From NCBI GenBank assembly GCA_963801475.1, contig CAWDEX010000001.1, forward strand, positions 2,480,001 through 2,544,000: a stretch of DNA of 64,000 nt, read 5' to 3'. This stretch comes from DAOMFB01 sp963801475. Its GTDB lineage: Bacteria > Acidobacteriota > Thermoanaerobaculia > UBA5066. The notes under the pieces were generated by a model. It searched no databases. It saw nothing but the letters and a program-made list of their open reading frames with translations, and was not told the origin of the DNA. A program made the position numbers and the translations under genes. Below are positions 25,215 through 34,357 of this stretch, piece after piece (positions within the stretch are counted from its first letter, which is position 1; each line of letters starts with the position of its first letter).

Positions 25215-27647
25215 CTAGCGGCGGTTCCGGTCGATCTCGTCGAAGTAGTCGGGCGGGACGAGGACCTCGCGGCTCTTCGAGCCGCCGGCCGGCGGGCCCA
25301 CGATGCCGTCGCGCTGCATCATGTCGATGAGCTTCCCGGCGCGCGAGAAGCCGATCTCGAGCCGCCGCTGCAGGAACGAGATGGACGCCATCCGCTCGCG
25401 CGCCACGAGGCGCGCCGCCTGGTCGTACATCGGGTCGGCGTCGTCCGCCGAGGCCCGCCCGCCGTTCGCCGCGAGGCCCGCCGGCTCCCGGTCGGCCGTG
25501 ACGCTCTCGTCGTAGATCGGCCTCCCCTGCTTCTTCAGGAAGCGGGAGAGCTCTTTCGTCTCCTCGCCGCTGACGAAGCCGCCGTGGACCCGCATCAGGT
25601 AGGAGGTCCCGGGGGCGAGGAAGAGCATGTCCCCCTGCAGGAGGAGCTGCTCGGCCCCCATCTGGTCGAGGATCGTCCGCGAGTCGATTCGCGTCCGCGT
25701 CGTGTAGGCCATCCGGCACGGGAGATTCGCCTTGATCGTCCCGGTGATGACGTCGACCGACGGGCGCTGGGTGGCGAGGATCAGGTGGATGCCGACGGCG
25801 CGCGCCTTCTGGGCGAGGCGGGCGACGGAGTCCTCGATCTCCCGGGGGGCGGTCATCATCAGGTCGGCCAGCTCGTCGATGACGATGACGATGTAGGGCA
25901 TCGGGGCGATCGAGCCGTCGGCCCCCGCCTTGAGCTTCTCGCCGATCTTCTCCCGCACTTCGGCCAGCGCCTTCGGGTCGCGGATCGCCGCGTTGTACTG
26001 CTCGATGTTCCGGACGCCCGGCCATTCGGAGAGGAGCCGGTAACGCCCCTCCATCTCCTCGACGGCCCAGATCAGGGCGTTGGCGGCCTTCTTCGGCTCC
26101 GTGACGACCGGCACGAGGAGGTGCGGCAGGTCCTCCCAGTCCTTCATGTCGTTCATCTTCGGGTCGACGAGGATGAGCTTCACCTCGTCCGGCCGCGCCT
26201 TGAAGAGGATCGAGGTGATCATGCCGTTGATGCCGACGCTCTTCCCGGCGCCCGTCATGCCGGCCACGAGGAGGTGCGGCATCCGGACGAGGTCGGCGAC
26301 GACCGGCTCTCCGTGGACGTCGAGGCCGAGGGCGATCGTCAGGAGCGAGGGCGACTTCCGGAAGCGCTCGCTCTCGATGACCTCCCGAAGAGCGATGACG
26401 TCCCGGTTCCGGTTGGGCACCTCGATCCCGACGGCGGCGCGACCCGGGATTCGCTCGATCCGGACCTTCTCGGCCGCCAGGGCCAGCGCGAGGTCGTTCT
26501 CGAGGTTCGCCACGCGGGCGACCTTGACCCCCGCCGACGGCTTGAACTCGTACGTCGTGACGACCGGCCCGGGAGTGAACGTGTCGACGATTCCTTCGAC
26601 GTCGAACTCGAGGCACTTCGACGCGATGAGGTCCATCGTCTGCTGGAACTCCGCCCGGTCGCGCTCCCGGTCCCGCTTGGGCGCCGGCCGGAGGAGCCGC
26701 TCCGGCGGAAAGACCCATCCGTTCGACTCCTTGGGAGACGGGAACGGCAGGATGCGCTGCGGCGCGTCGGCCTTCTTCACCTGCGCCGGCCGCGCGATCG
26801 GCCGCAGCGGCTCGGGCGTCTCGCCCGCCCTCCCCGTGACGCTCTTCTGGATGGAGAATCGCCCCGCCCCCGCTTTCTCCTTCACGCGGAGCGCGGCGAC
26901 GGACGGGATGTAGACGACCTCCCCCTCCGGCTCGGGAGCCTTCGCCTCCTGCGGCCGCGCCGCCTCCTCCTTTGCGCGCTCGAGGTGCTTCTTGACGACG
27001 TCGCGGCGGAGCTTCTCCTTCAGGGTCTGCTCTTTCCGTCGCTGGCGCTCGAGGAGCCAGCCCCGCCACCAGCCGGAGAGCCGGACGGTCCCCCGCGACA
27101 CGCCGTCGCCCAGCGACAGCGAGGTCGTCAGGAGGAGGCCGATCAGGAGGAGCGCCGCGAGGAGGATCGTCGCGCCCGGCCCGTTGAGACCCCCCACGAG
27201 GAACGAGCCGAGGACGTCGCCGACGTAGCCCCCCGCGCCGAGCCCGCCGCCGAGGAGCCGTGGCCGGCCGATCGCGAGATGCGCGAGCGGCGCCGCCGTC
27301 AGGAGGACGACGAGCACGCCGACGCCCCGCGTCCCCCAGGCTCCGGTCGGCCGAGACCGGACCCGACGCAGGCCGGCCGCCAGGAGGACGAGCGGGAAGA
27401 CGAACGCGGCGAGGCCGAAGAACTGCAGGGCCCCGTCGGAGAACGACGCGCCGAACCGGCCGGCCCAGTTGCGCGGGTGGACCGAGGGGTCGTGGACCGA
27501 GGAGAAGAGCGACGGATCCTGCGGATGGTAGGAGACGAGCGCCGCGAGGAGGAGGACCCCGGCGGCGAGGATCAGGATGCCGAGGAACTCGTCGCGGCGC
27601 CTCTCGAGGACCGTCCTTTCGGGCGACGCGGGGGACGTGGCCGCCAT
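25215..27647 (-). CDS. ftsK: DNA translocase FtsK
   Basis: 810 residues. Four or five N-terminal membrane helices (about 20-180) precede a charged linker (200-330). The RecA-like motor has Walker A AGMTGAGKSVGING near 463-474, Walker B IVIVIDELADLMM and the block ILATQRPSVDVITGTIKANLPCR. The C-terminal gamma winged-helix (ASISFLQRRLEIGFSRAGKLIDMMQRDGIVG) reads KOPS-like sites. It pumps DNA at the septum for chromosome dimer resolution. It starts at ATG 27647, 4 nt after uppP. Confidence 0.95.
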   Translation of the reverse strand: MAATSPASPERTVLERRRDEFLGILILAAGVLLLAALVSYHPQDPSLFSSVHDPSVHPRNWAGRFGASFSDGALQFFGLAAFVFPLVLLAAGLRRVRSRPTGAWGTRGVGVLVVLLTAAPLAHLAIGRPRLLGGGLGAGGYVGDVLGSFLVGGLNGPGATILLAALLLIGLLLTTSLSLGDGVSRGTVRLSGWWRGWLLERQRRKEQTLKEKLRRDVVKKHLERAKEEAARPQEAKAPEPEGEVVYIPSVAALRVKEKAGAGRFSIQKSVTGRAGETPEPLRPIARPAQVKKADAPQRILPFPSPKESNGWVFPPERLLRPAPKRDRERDRAEFQQTMDLIASKCLEFDVEGIVDTFTPGPVVTTYEFKPSAGVKVARVANLENDLALALAAEKVRIERIPGRAAVGIEVPNRNRDVIALREVIESERFRKSPSLLTIALGLDVHGEPVVADLVRMPHLLVAGMTGAGKSVGINGMITSILFKARPDEVKLILVDPKMNDMKDWEDLPHLLVPVVTEPKKAANALIWAVEEMEGRYRLLSEWPGVRNIEQYNAAIRDPKALAEVREKIGEKLKAGADGSIAPMPYIVIVIDELADLMMTAPREIEDSVARLAQKARAVGIHLILATQRPSVDVITGTIKANLPCRMAYTTRTRIDSRTILDQMGAEQLLLQGDMLFLAPGTSYLMRVHGGFVSGEETKELSRFLKKQGRPIYDESVTADREPAGLAANGGRASADDADPMYDQAARLVARERMASISFLQRRLEIGFSRAGKLIDMMQRDGIVGPPAGGSKSREVLVPPDYFDEIDRNRR

Positions 27648-27651
27648 GGCG

Positions 27652-28482
27652 TCAGGCGCCCCTCGCGATAAGAAAGAGCCCGAGAAGGCCGGTGTAGGCG
27701 ATGAAGGGAACGAGCCGCATCGAGACGACGAGTCGGAGAAGTGCCGCGATCGCCGCGTAGCCGACGACGGCCGCCACGGCCATTCCGACGAGATAGACCG
27801 GCCACGCCCCCCCGCCGAAGGCCTCCGGGTGGTGCCGGTACGCGGAGAAGTTCTCAGAGGCCGCGGCCGCGAGGATCGTCGGGACCGACAGGAGGAACGA
27901 GAACTCAGCGGCCGCCTTCCGCGACATGCCGCAGAAAAGGCCGACGGAGATCGTGTTCCCTGAGCGCGAGAGTCCGTGGAAGACCGCCGAGGCCGCCTGG
28001 CAGACGCCCACGAGGGCGGCGTCGCGGTAACGGATCTCGGGCAGGGCGCGCCCGCCCGAGCCGCGCCGACGGCCGACGACCTGGGCCGCCGAGAGAAGGA
28101 GCGCCGTCCCGCAGAGCGAGAAGCCGATCATCCTGAAGTCGGTCATCGACTCGACGGCGAGCTTCTTGAGCGGCAGGGCCACGGCGCCGGTCAGACCGAC
28201 GGCCAGGATGAGGAGCGCGACGAGCTTCCAGGCGGCGCGCCGCTCGGCCGGGTCGGCCGCCACGAGCCCCGACGCCGTCTGCGCGATCTGCCCGCGGAAG
28301 TACGCCACGACGGCCACCAGCGTGCCGACGTGGAGGAGGACGTCGAAGAGGATGCCGGGCTGCGCGAAGCCCGGGATGAGGCTCTGTGCGAGCGCGAGGT
28401 GCGCCGTCGACGAAACGGGCAGGAATTCCGTCAGTCCCTGCAGGAGTCCCAGCAGGACCGCCTGCCCGACGGTGATGGACAT
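27652..28482 (-). CDS. uppP: Undecaprenyl-diphosphatase UppP (BacA)
   Basis: A 276-residue integral membrane enzyme that recycles undecaprenyl pyrophosphate for wall and glycan synthesis. It carries QGLTEFLPVSSTAHL near 14-29 (catalytic Glu and Ser) and FHGLSRSGNTIS (the P-G-x-S-R-S-G element, with His-Gly in place of Pro-Gly) near 170. ATG 28482 overlaps the ksgA stop as TGATG. The polyprenyl-phosphate role fits the GT-C genes of the window. Confidence 0.93.
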   Translation of the reverse strand: MSITVGQAVLLGLLQGLTEFLPVSSTAHLALAQSLIPGFAQPGILFDVLLHVGTLVAVVAYFRGQIAQTASGLVAADPAERRAAWKLVALLILAVGLTGAVALPLKKLAVESMTDFRMIGFSLCGTALLLSAAQVVGRRRGSGGRALPEIRYRDAALVGVCQAASAVFHGLSRSGNTISVGLFCGMSRKAAAEFSFLLSVPTILAAAASENFSAYRHHPEAFGGGAWPVYLVGMAVAAVVGYAAIAALLRLVVSMRLVPFIAYTGLLGLFLIARGA

Positions 28483-29327
28483 CAACGAATTGTAGCAGGG
28501 GCACCGCGCCGCGAGAGCGCTTCCGGGCCCGCTGGAGAGGGCGGACCGAGCGCTTCCGAAAGCTCGTAGAAGCGCGAGAGCGGCAGCTCTTCGGCGCGGG
28601 CGAAGAATGGAAGCCCGAGGCGTTCCAGGACCGCCGCGACCGCCTCCCGGCCCCAGCGGGGCGAGAGTCCGTTGAGCAGGGTCTTCCGCCGCGCCGTGAA
28701 CGCCGCCGAGGCGACGGCCAGCGCCCCTTCCGTGCCGGGCCGTGCCGCGCGCGGCAGGATCTCGACGACCGTCGAGGTGACCTTCGGCGGCGGGGCGAAG
28801 GCGCGAGGCGGGACGTCGAACAGCCGCCGGACCGCCGCGTGGGCTCCGATGTCGAGGGTCAGGAAGCCGTACGCCGCGCCTCCGGGCGCAGCCAGCAGCC
28901 GGTCAGCCACCTCCTGCTGGATCATGACGACGAGCTTCGAGAAGAGGTCGGGCCGCCTCGCGAAGGAGCGGAGCATCGGCGTGGCCGACTCGTATGGCAG
29001 ATTTCCGACGAGCGGCACGGGCCGGGGGGCGCCGGCGGCGGCGAGCACGGCGCCGACGTCGGCCGACAGCGCGTCCGCCGCGACGACCGTGAGCGGGCGG
29101 CCCGCGGCGTCTGCGCGCAGGGCTTCCGCCAGGCGGGCGTCGATCTCGAAGGCGACGACGCGCGCACCGTTCTGAAGGAGCGGCCACGTCAGGGCGCCGC
29201 GCCCCGGGCCGACCTCGACGAGCGTCTCTCCCGACGCGACGCCGGCGGCGTCGACGATCCTCCGCGCCACGCGCGGATCCGCGAGGAAGTTCTGCCCCCA
29301 GCGAGGACGCTGCCTTGACGCTCTCAC
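28482..29327 (-). CDS. ksgA: 16S rRNA (adenine 1518/1519-N6) dimethyltransferase
   Basis: A 281-residue RsmA/KsgA enzyme. QRPRWGQNFLADPRVARRI opens the family fold, LVEVGPGRGALTWPLL (near 37-52) is the SAM site and VGNLPYESATPML (near 108-120) the N-L-P-Y catalytic motif; RAFAPPPKVTSTVVEI and RRKTLLNGL are in the C-terminal domain. GTG 29327 is preferred; a GTG three codons upstream is possible. It starts the ksgA-uppP-ftsK unit and is divergent from trxA. Confidence 0.94.
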   Translation of the reverse strand: MRASRQRPRWGQNFLADPRVARRIVDAAGVASGETLVEVGPGRGALTWPLLQNGARVVAFEIDARLAEALRADAAGRPLTVVAADALSADVGAVLAAAGAPRPVPLVGNLPYESATPMLRSFARRPDLFSKLVVMIQQEVADRLLAAPGGAAYGFLTLDIGAHAAVRRLFDVPPRAFAPPPKVTSTVVEILPRAARPGTEGALAVASAAFTARRKTLLNGLSPRWGREAVAAVLERLGLPFFARAEELPLSRFYELSEALGPPSPAGPEALSRRGAPATIR

Positions 29328-29344
29328 CGCGGGCACCCTACCAT
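29315..29344 (+). promoter_or_regulatory. sigma70-type promoter of thioredoxin
   Basis: TTGACG (29315-29320), 18-bp spacer and TACCAT (29339-29344). It lies inside the first codons of the divergent ksgA gene, about 50 nt before trxA. Confidence 0.5.
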
Positions 29345-29396
29345 CCCGGCGCGGGCGCTTGCGCCCCGCCCCGCCCCTCACGAGAAAGGAAACCCC

Positions 29397-29723
29397 ATGG
29401 CTGGAAACGTCCTCGAGCTTTCGGAAGCGAACTTCGACGCCTCCGTCCTGAAAAACGCCAAGCCCGTCCTCGTCGATTTCTGGGCCGTCTGGTGCGGGCC
29501 CTGCCGCCAGGTCGCTCCCATCGTCGAGTCCCTCGCCCAGAAATGGGGTGACAAGGTCGCCGTCGCCAAGCTGAACGTCGATGACGTCCCGGGAATTGCC
29601 GAGCGGTACGGCATCATGTCGATTCCGACCCTGATGCTCTTCAAGGGAGGGCAGGTCGTCGAGCGAGTCGTCGGTCTCTCGCCGCAGGCCGCCCTCGAGA
29701 GGAAGTTCGAGCCGCACATCTGA
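29397..29723 (+). CDS. trxA: Thioredoxin
   Basis: A 108-residue cytoplasmic disulfide reductant. The redox site WCGPC is at about residues 32-36 within VDFWAVWCGPCRQVAP, and the cis-proline motif SIPTLMLF is near 74-81. The ribosome site GAAAGGAAA precedes ATG 29397. A hairpin at 29731-29758 follows directly. Confidence 0.97.
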   Translation: MAGNVLELSEANFDASVLKNAKPVLVDFWAVWCGPCRQVAPIVESLAQKWGDKVAVAKLNVDDVPGIAERYGIMSIPTLMLFKGGQVVERVVGLSPQAALERKFEPHI

Positions 29724-29730
29724 AGCGGAT

Positions 29731-29758
29731 CGGGAGAACCGCGCTTCGGGTTCTCCCG
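29731..29758 (+). terminator. Terminator-like hairpin after trxA
   Basis: 10-bp stem CGGGAGAACC (29731-29740) with GGTTCTCCCG (29749-29758) and an 8-nt loop. It has no T-run. It is shared with the convergent gene ending at 29792. Confidence 0.55.
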
Positions 29759-29791
29759 CGGCGCCTCGCGCCTCCCGTTCCGCGACGTTCG

Positions 29792-30184
29792 CTAGTTCTT
29801 CTCCCGGGCGGGCGTCGGGGTCGGGCCGGAGACGACCGGGCCGGGAAGGATCCTTCGCGCCACCGGTCCCTCCGGGCTCTCCTCGTAGAGAACGCGGAGG
29901 CGCGAGCCCACCTGGACTTTCACTCCGATCTCGGTGGACGCGTCGACGCGGAAGGCGCGCCCGGTGGTTCCCACCTCCGCCAGGATCAGGTGCTTCCCCG
30001 GGACCCACGCGAGGCAGGACCCCGCCGCCTTCAACAGCGGTGCCGGAGTCGGGGTCGCCGTCGGCGTCGGCTTCTTTTTCGCGGCCGGGAGGCCGGGGGC
30101 GGTCCCGGAGAGCCCCATGAGAACCGTTGCGAGGAGGGCCGGCAGTCTTCTCAAGCGCCTGAGGATACGTCGGCTCGAGTCCAC
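29792..30184 (-). CDS. Small exported protein of unknown function
   Basis: 130 residues from GTG 30184, which has an excellent AGGAGG six nt upstream. The N-terminus is Arg-rich, followed by a hydrophobic stretch (LPALLATVLMGLSGTAPGLPA), so a signal peptide is likely. A Pro-Thr linker (PTPTATPTPAP) comes next, then an 80-residue beta-rich domain (HLILAEVGTTGRAFRVDAS, VGSRLRVLYEES) resembling small OB-like or DUF5666-type folds. The function is not known. It is divergent from moxR. Confidence 0.65.
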   Translation of the reverse strand: MDSSRRILRRLRRLPALLATVLMGLSGTAPGLPAAKKKPTPTATPTPAPLLKAAGSCLAWVPGKHLILAEVGTTGRAFRVDASTEIGVKVQVGSRLRVLYEESPEGPVARRILPGPVVSGPTPTPAREKN

Positions 30185-30323
30185 GCTGTCCTCCTCCCTC
30201 CGGGGGAAGAGCCAGCGGGGCGGGTGGCGCCGGGAACCGGCATCCCGATTGCTGCATATGACGCGCGGCACGCCACGCGGTGCCGAAAAGACGCTGTCTG
30301 CCTGACGGCCCAGAGCGAGAGAT

Positions 30324-31352
30324 ATGACGACCGAAACCACGACACCCGCCCGATCCGCAGACCCGGCGGCCCTCGCCGAGAAGGTCCGGGATCAATCCCT
30401 TCTCGTCAGCGCCCTCCTTGCCGAGATCCGGAAGGTCATCGTCGGCCAGAACGCCCTCGTGGAGCGCCTCGTGGTCGGACTGCTCGCCGACGGGCACCTT
30501 CTTCTGGAAGGGGTCCCGGGCCTCGCCAAGACGCTCGCGGTCCGGACGCTGGCCCGGGGGCTGGACGCCTCCTTCGCCCGGATCCAGTTCACGCCCGACC
30601 TCCTCCCGGCCGACCTCGTCGGCACGCTCGTCTTCAACCCGAAGACGCAGGAGTTCGTGGCGCGGCGCGGGCCCCTTTTCGCCAACATCATCCTGGCCGA
30701 CGAGATCAACCGGGCTCCGGCGAAGGTGCAGTCCGCCCTCCTCGAGGCGATGCAGGAGCGCCAGGTGACCCTCGGGGACGGCACGGCCCCGCTTCCCGAC
30801 CCGTTCCTCGTCCTCGCCACGCAGAACCCGATCGAGCAGGAGGGGACCTACCCCCTCCCCGAGGCGCAGGTCGACCGGTTCCTGATGAAGCTCAAGGTCG
30901 GCTATCCGTCGAAGGCCGAGGAGAAGCAGATCCTCGAGCGGATGGGCGAAACGACCGAGGCCGAGGCCTCGGCCACCGTCCGGCCCGTCCTTACCCCGGC
31001 GCAGATCCGCGAGCTCCGGGCCCTCGTCCGGACGCTCTACGCCGACGAGCGCCTGAAGAACTATCTCGTCGAGCTCGTGGCAGCCACCCGCGACCCGAAG
31101 AGCTACAAGCTGGCCGAGCTGGGCGATTTCATCGCGTACGGCGCCTCGCCCCGCGCGACGCTCGCCCTGCTGTCGGCGGGGCGCGCGCACGCGTTCCTCG
31201 AGGGGCGCGGCTACGTCGTCCCCGAGGACGTCAAGAGCGTCGCGCTCGACGTCCTCCGCCATCGCGTGCTGCTGTCGTACGAGGCGGAGGCGGAGAACGT
31301 GACGAGCGACCAGGTCGTCTCGCGGATCCTCGAGCGCGTCGAAGTCCCCTGA
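30324..31352 (+). CDS. MoxR family AAA+ ATPase
   Basis: A 342-residue ATPase with Walker A LLEGVPGLAKT near 66-76, Walker B IILADEINRAP near 125-135, sensor I LATQNPIEQEGTYPLPEAQVDRF and a C-terminal lid (PRATLALLSAGRAHAF). MoxR proteins act as chaperone-like remodelers with VWA partners encoded beside them. Here it opens a six-gene operon with DUF58 and Bat proteins. Confidence 0.95.
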   Translation: MTTETTTPARSADPAALAEKVRDQSLLVSALLAEIRKVIVGQNALVERLVVGLLADGHLLLEGVPGLAKTLAVRTLARGLDASFARIQFTPDLLPADLVGTLVFNPKTQEFVARRGPLFANIILADEINRAPAKVQSALLEAMQERQVTLGDGTAPLPDPFLVLATQNPIEQEGTYPLPEAQVDRFLMKLKVGYPSKAEEKQILERMGETTEAEASATVRPVLTPAQIRELRALVRTLYADERLKNYLVELVAATRDPKSYKLAELGDFIAYGASPRATLALLSAGRAHAFLEGRGYVVPEDVKSVALDVLRHRVLLSYEAEAENVTSDQVVSRILERVEVP

Positions 31353-31368
31353 GGACGCTCACACTCCC

Positions 31369-32256
31369 ATGCTGCCCCGGGAGATCGCCCGAAAGATCCA
31401 CCGGATCCGGATCCGGACCAACCGCCTCGTGAACGAAGGGCTCGGAGGCGAGTACCACTCCGTCTTCCGCGGCCGTGGCATGGAGTTCTCCGAGGTCCGC
31501 GAGTACGTTCCGGGCGACGACGTCCGCGCCATCGACTGGAACGTCACGGCCCGCACGGGCGTCCCCCACGTGAAGAAGTACGTCGAGGAGCGCGACCTGA
31601 CGGTCCTCCTCCTCCTCGACGTCTCCCCGTCGCAGGCCTTCGGGTCGCTGTACCTGACGAAGCGCGACCTGATGGCCGAGCTGGCGGCCCTGCTCGCCTT
31701 CGCGGCCGTGAAGAACAACGACCGGGTCGGCGCGCTCCTCTTCTCCGACCGCATCGAGCGCTTCGTCCCGCCCCGCAAGGGCGTCGATCACGCCCTCGCC
31801 ATCGCGCGCGACGCCCTGTACCTCGCGCCGAAAGGCCGCGCGACGGACCTCGCTCTCGCGCTCAAGAGCGCCGCGTCGCTCCTGAAGCAGCGGGCCGTGG
31901 TCTTCGTCGTGTCCGACTTCCTGTCGGCGGGCTACGAGAAGGCCCTGAAGACGCTCAACCGGCGCCACGACGTCGTCGCGCTTCCGATCACCGATCCGCG
32001 CGAGACCGAGCTCCCGACCCGGGGTCTCGTCCGCCTCCGCGACGCGGAGACGGGTCAGGCGCGGGTCTACGACCTCTCAGACCCGATCTTCCGGGCGGCG
32101 TGGGCTCGGCGGACCGCTTCTCCCTTCCCGGCCCCCCTCGGCGTCTTCAAATCGGCCGGCATCGATTCCATCCCGCTCCGGACCGACGCCCCCTACGAGA
32201 TGGCGCTCGTGAAGTTCTTCAAGGAGCGGGAGCGACGGAAGGCGGCCGGACGATGA
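31369..32256 (+). CDS. DUF58 domain protein (MoxR partner)
   Basis: A 295-residue cytoplasmic protein with the DUF58 hallmark FSEVREYVPGDDVRAIDWNVTARTG near 45-69, followed by a VWA-like fold (LLLDVSPSQAFGS near 84-96). DUF58 proteins accompany MoxR ATPases. It starts at ATG 31369, 16 nt after moxR, and its stop overlaps the next gene (ATGA). Confidence 0.93.
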   Translation: MLPREIARKIHRIRIRTNRLVNEGLGGEYHSVFRGRGMEFSEVREYVPGDDVRAIDWNVTARTGVPHVKKYVEERDLTVLLLLDVSPSQAFGSLYLTKRDLMAELAALLAFAAVKNNDRVGALLFSDRIERFVPPRKGVDHALAIARDALYLAPKGRATDLALALKSAASLLKQRAVVFVVSDFLSAGYEKALKTLNRRHDVVALPITDPRETELPTRGLVRLRDAETGQARVYDLSDPIFRAAWARRTASPFPAPLGVFKSAGIDSIPLRTDAPYEMALVKFFKERERRKAAGR

Positions 32257-33305
32257 AGAAGGGGTTGGTCGCTGCGTTCCTCCTCGCCGGCCATCTCCTC
32301 GCACAGGGTCAGGCTGCGGATCCTTCGAAGGCGAAGACGCCGGAGGCTTCGCCGTCGCTTCCCGTCTTCGGCGTCACGGCGGACCGGACGGAGGTTTCCG
32401 TCGGGGATCCCGTCACCGTCACCTACTCGGTGCGGCTGCCGTCCGGCTCCTCGCTTCGTCTCGACACGCTGGTGACCCCCGAGCCGCCGGAGGGAGCGCG
32501 GCCGCCCGGCGGGGCCGTCTTCGAATTCGAGCCTCCGAAAGCCGCGACCGCCGGAGAGGCGGCCGATGGCGAGGGGAAGGTCCTCTGGACGCAGAAGATC
32601 ACCTTCATTCCGTTCATGGCCGGAACGGTCGTCGCGCCGGGACCCTATTTCACCGTCGAGAAAAAGCCGGCCTCCGGAGAGCCGGGTCCGCCGCAGGTCC
32701 TGCGAGCGCCCTCCGTGACGCTCCGGGTCGCGTCGCGCCTGCCGAAGGACGCGAAGCCCGAGACGCTCGCCCCGAAGGACGACCGCCCGGTCCGCCTCCC
32801 CGGCCCCTCGCTTCTCTTCTGGGCCGGCATCGCCGCGCTCGCTCTTCTCTTTCTCGCCGCCCTCTGGTGGCGGATCCTCCGCGGGCGCCGCGCGAAGGGA
32901 GCGGTCGCGGAGGGACCCCCGCCCGTCCCGCCGGGCGAGGAGCTCCTCGCGGCGCTCGAGGCCCTCGCCCGGGAGGCCGAAGGGCTCGGCGCCGATCCGC
33001 GCGGCTTCTACGCGGAGCTGACGCACGCGGTGAAGCGCTATCTCGAGCGACGCCTCGACGAGCCGGTCCTCGAGTGGACGAGTTTCGAGACGGTCCGGCG
33101 GCTCCGGGAAAAAGGAATCGAGCTTCCGAAGGAGATCGGTTTTCCGGATCTCCTCTCCGCTGCCGACGTCGTGAAGTTCGGCCGCGGGCGCTCCACGCGC
33201 GACGCGGCCCTCTCCCACCTCGGCCGCGCCCGGCTACTTCACGACAGCCTCGAGGCGCGCCTCTCGCCCCCGCCGGCCGCGGCCGCGACGGAGAGAGCCT
33301 CGTGA
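32253..33305 (+). CDS. Exported/membrane protein of the Bat operon (half-BatD-like)
   Basis: 350 residues: a signal peptide (MKKGLVAAFLLAGHLLAQGQA), a beta-rich Ig-like exterior domain (VTADRTEVSVGDPVTVTYSV) as in BatD, one membrane helix near 190-210 (LLFWAGIAALALLFLAALWW) and a cytoplasmic helical domain (FYAELTHAVKRYLERR, ADVVKFGRG). The latter resembles the C-terminal part of BatD or DUF4381 proteins. It looks like a shortened BatD paralogue. It overlaps both neighbours by 4 nt. Confidence 0.75.
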   Translation: MKKGLVAAFLLAGHLLAQGQAADPSKAKTPEASPSLPVFGVTADRTEVSVGDPVTVTYSVRLPSGSSLRLDTLVTPEPPEGARPPGGAVFEFEPPKAATAGEAADGEGKVLWTQKITFIPFMAGTVVAPGPYFTVEKKPASGEPGPPQVLRAPSVTLRVASRLPKDAKPETLAPKDDRPVRLPGPSLLFWAGIAALALLFLAALWWRILRGRRAKGAVAEGPPPVPPGEELLAALEALAREAEGLGADPRGFYAELTHAVKRYLERRLDEPVLEWTSFETVRRLREKGIELPKEIGFPDLLSAADVVKFGRGRSTRDAALSHLGRARLLHDSLEARLSPPPAAAATERAS

Positions 33306-34357
33306 CCGGGCTGCAGCAGGAGCTGCTCGCGCTGGTGCCTCCGGGGCTCTCCTTCCGGGACCCGGAGCTCCTCTGGCTGCTTCTCCTCGTCCCGGTCGCC
33401 ATCTTCCTGAAGGTCCGGCGGGAGCGCCGCGGCGACGGCGCCCTCGTCGTCCCGACGCTCGCTTTCGTCGCGTCGGCCCGACCGACGTGGCGCCTCCGCC
33501 TCCGGCACCTCCCGTTCGCCCTCGCGCTCCTCGGCTACGCCGGGCTCGTCGTCGCCCTGTCGCGCCCGCGGCTCGGCCTCGAGCGGACGGAGTCGTGGAC
33601 GGAAGGGGTCGACATCTTCATCGCCCTCGACGCCTCCGGGTCCATGGCCGCCGAGGATTTCAAGCCGAAGAACCGCTTCAATGTCGCGAAGAACGCCGTC
33701 CGGCAGTTCATCGAGGGGCGGACGAGCGACCGGGTCGGGCTCCTCACGTTCGCCGGGCGCTCCCGGACGGTCGCCCCCCTGACGACCGACCGGCAGATGA
33801 TCCTCGAGCGGCTGGGGGCCCTGTCGCTCGGCGACCAGGGTGACGGGACGGCCATCGGCATGGCGCTCGGCAATGCCCTCGCGCGCCTCCGCCCGTCGAA
33901 GGCGAAGTCGAAGGTCATCGTCCTCGTCACCGACGGCGGGAACAACGCGGGAGAGATCGACCCGGACACCGCCGCCGGAATCGCCAAGGCGCTCGGCGTC
34001 CGCGTCTACACGATCGGCGTCGGGACGGTCTCCGGGCCCGTCGAGATCCCCATCACCGTCAGGGACCCGGAGACGGGGCGCCTGTCGGAGCGCCGGGTCG
34101 TCGCCAACGTCGACGTCGACGAGCCCCTCCTCATGCGGATCGCCGCCGGCACCGGAGGGAAGTTCTTCCGCGCCACCGACGCGAAGGGCCTGGCCGACAC
34201 GTTCGCGGAGATCGACCGGCTCGAGAAAAGCGAGATCAAGACCGCGCGCTTCACGCGGTACCGCGAGGTCTTTCCCCGCGTCGCCCTGCCGTCGGCCTTC
34301 CTCCTCGCGGCCGCCGGGCTCCTCGCCGCGTTCATCCTCCCGGTGATTCCCGAATGA
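33302..34357 (+). CDS. batA: BatA-type VWA membrane protein
   Basis: 351 residues from GTG 33302 (GTGA overlap). Two N-terminal helices (LLWLLLLVPVAIFL and LPFALALLGYAGLVVAL) precede a von Willebrand A domain with the complete MIDAS start DASGSM near 116-121 and a Thr/Asp later (VTDGGNNAG); a final helix lies at 333-350. It is homologous to BatA of the Bacteroides aerotolerance operon. The VWA domain faces the periplasm by topology prediction. Confidence 0.9.
   Translation: MTGLQQELLALVPPGLSFRDPELLWLLLLVPVAIFLKVRRERRGDGALVVPTLAFVASARPTWRLRLRHLPFALALLGYAGLVVALSRPRLGLERTESWTEGVDIFIALDASGSMAAEDFKPKNRFNVAKNAVRQFIEGRTSDRVGLLTFAGRSRTVAPLTTDRQMILERLGALSLGDQGDGTAIGMALGNALARLRPSKAKSKVIVLVTDGGNNAGEIDPDTAAGIAKALGVRVYTIGVGTVSGPVEIPITVRDPETGRLSERRVVANVDVDEPLLMRIAAGTGGKFFRATDAKGLADTFAEIDRLEKSEIKTARFTRYREVFPRVALPSAFLLAAAGLLAAFILPVIPE

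Noticed and set aside
29792..30184. PT-rich stretch as a genomic repeat or CRISPR
   Set aside because: It is a short coding linker (PTPTATPTPAP) of an exported protein; there are no spaced identical repeats.
29328..31262. Very long minus-strand extension upstream of ksgA
   Set aside because: Only the last 281 codons match KsgA. The rest lies opposite moxR and thioredoxin and has no homologous look; the GTG at 29327 is the real start.
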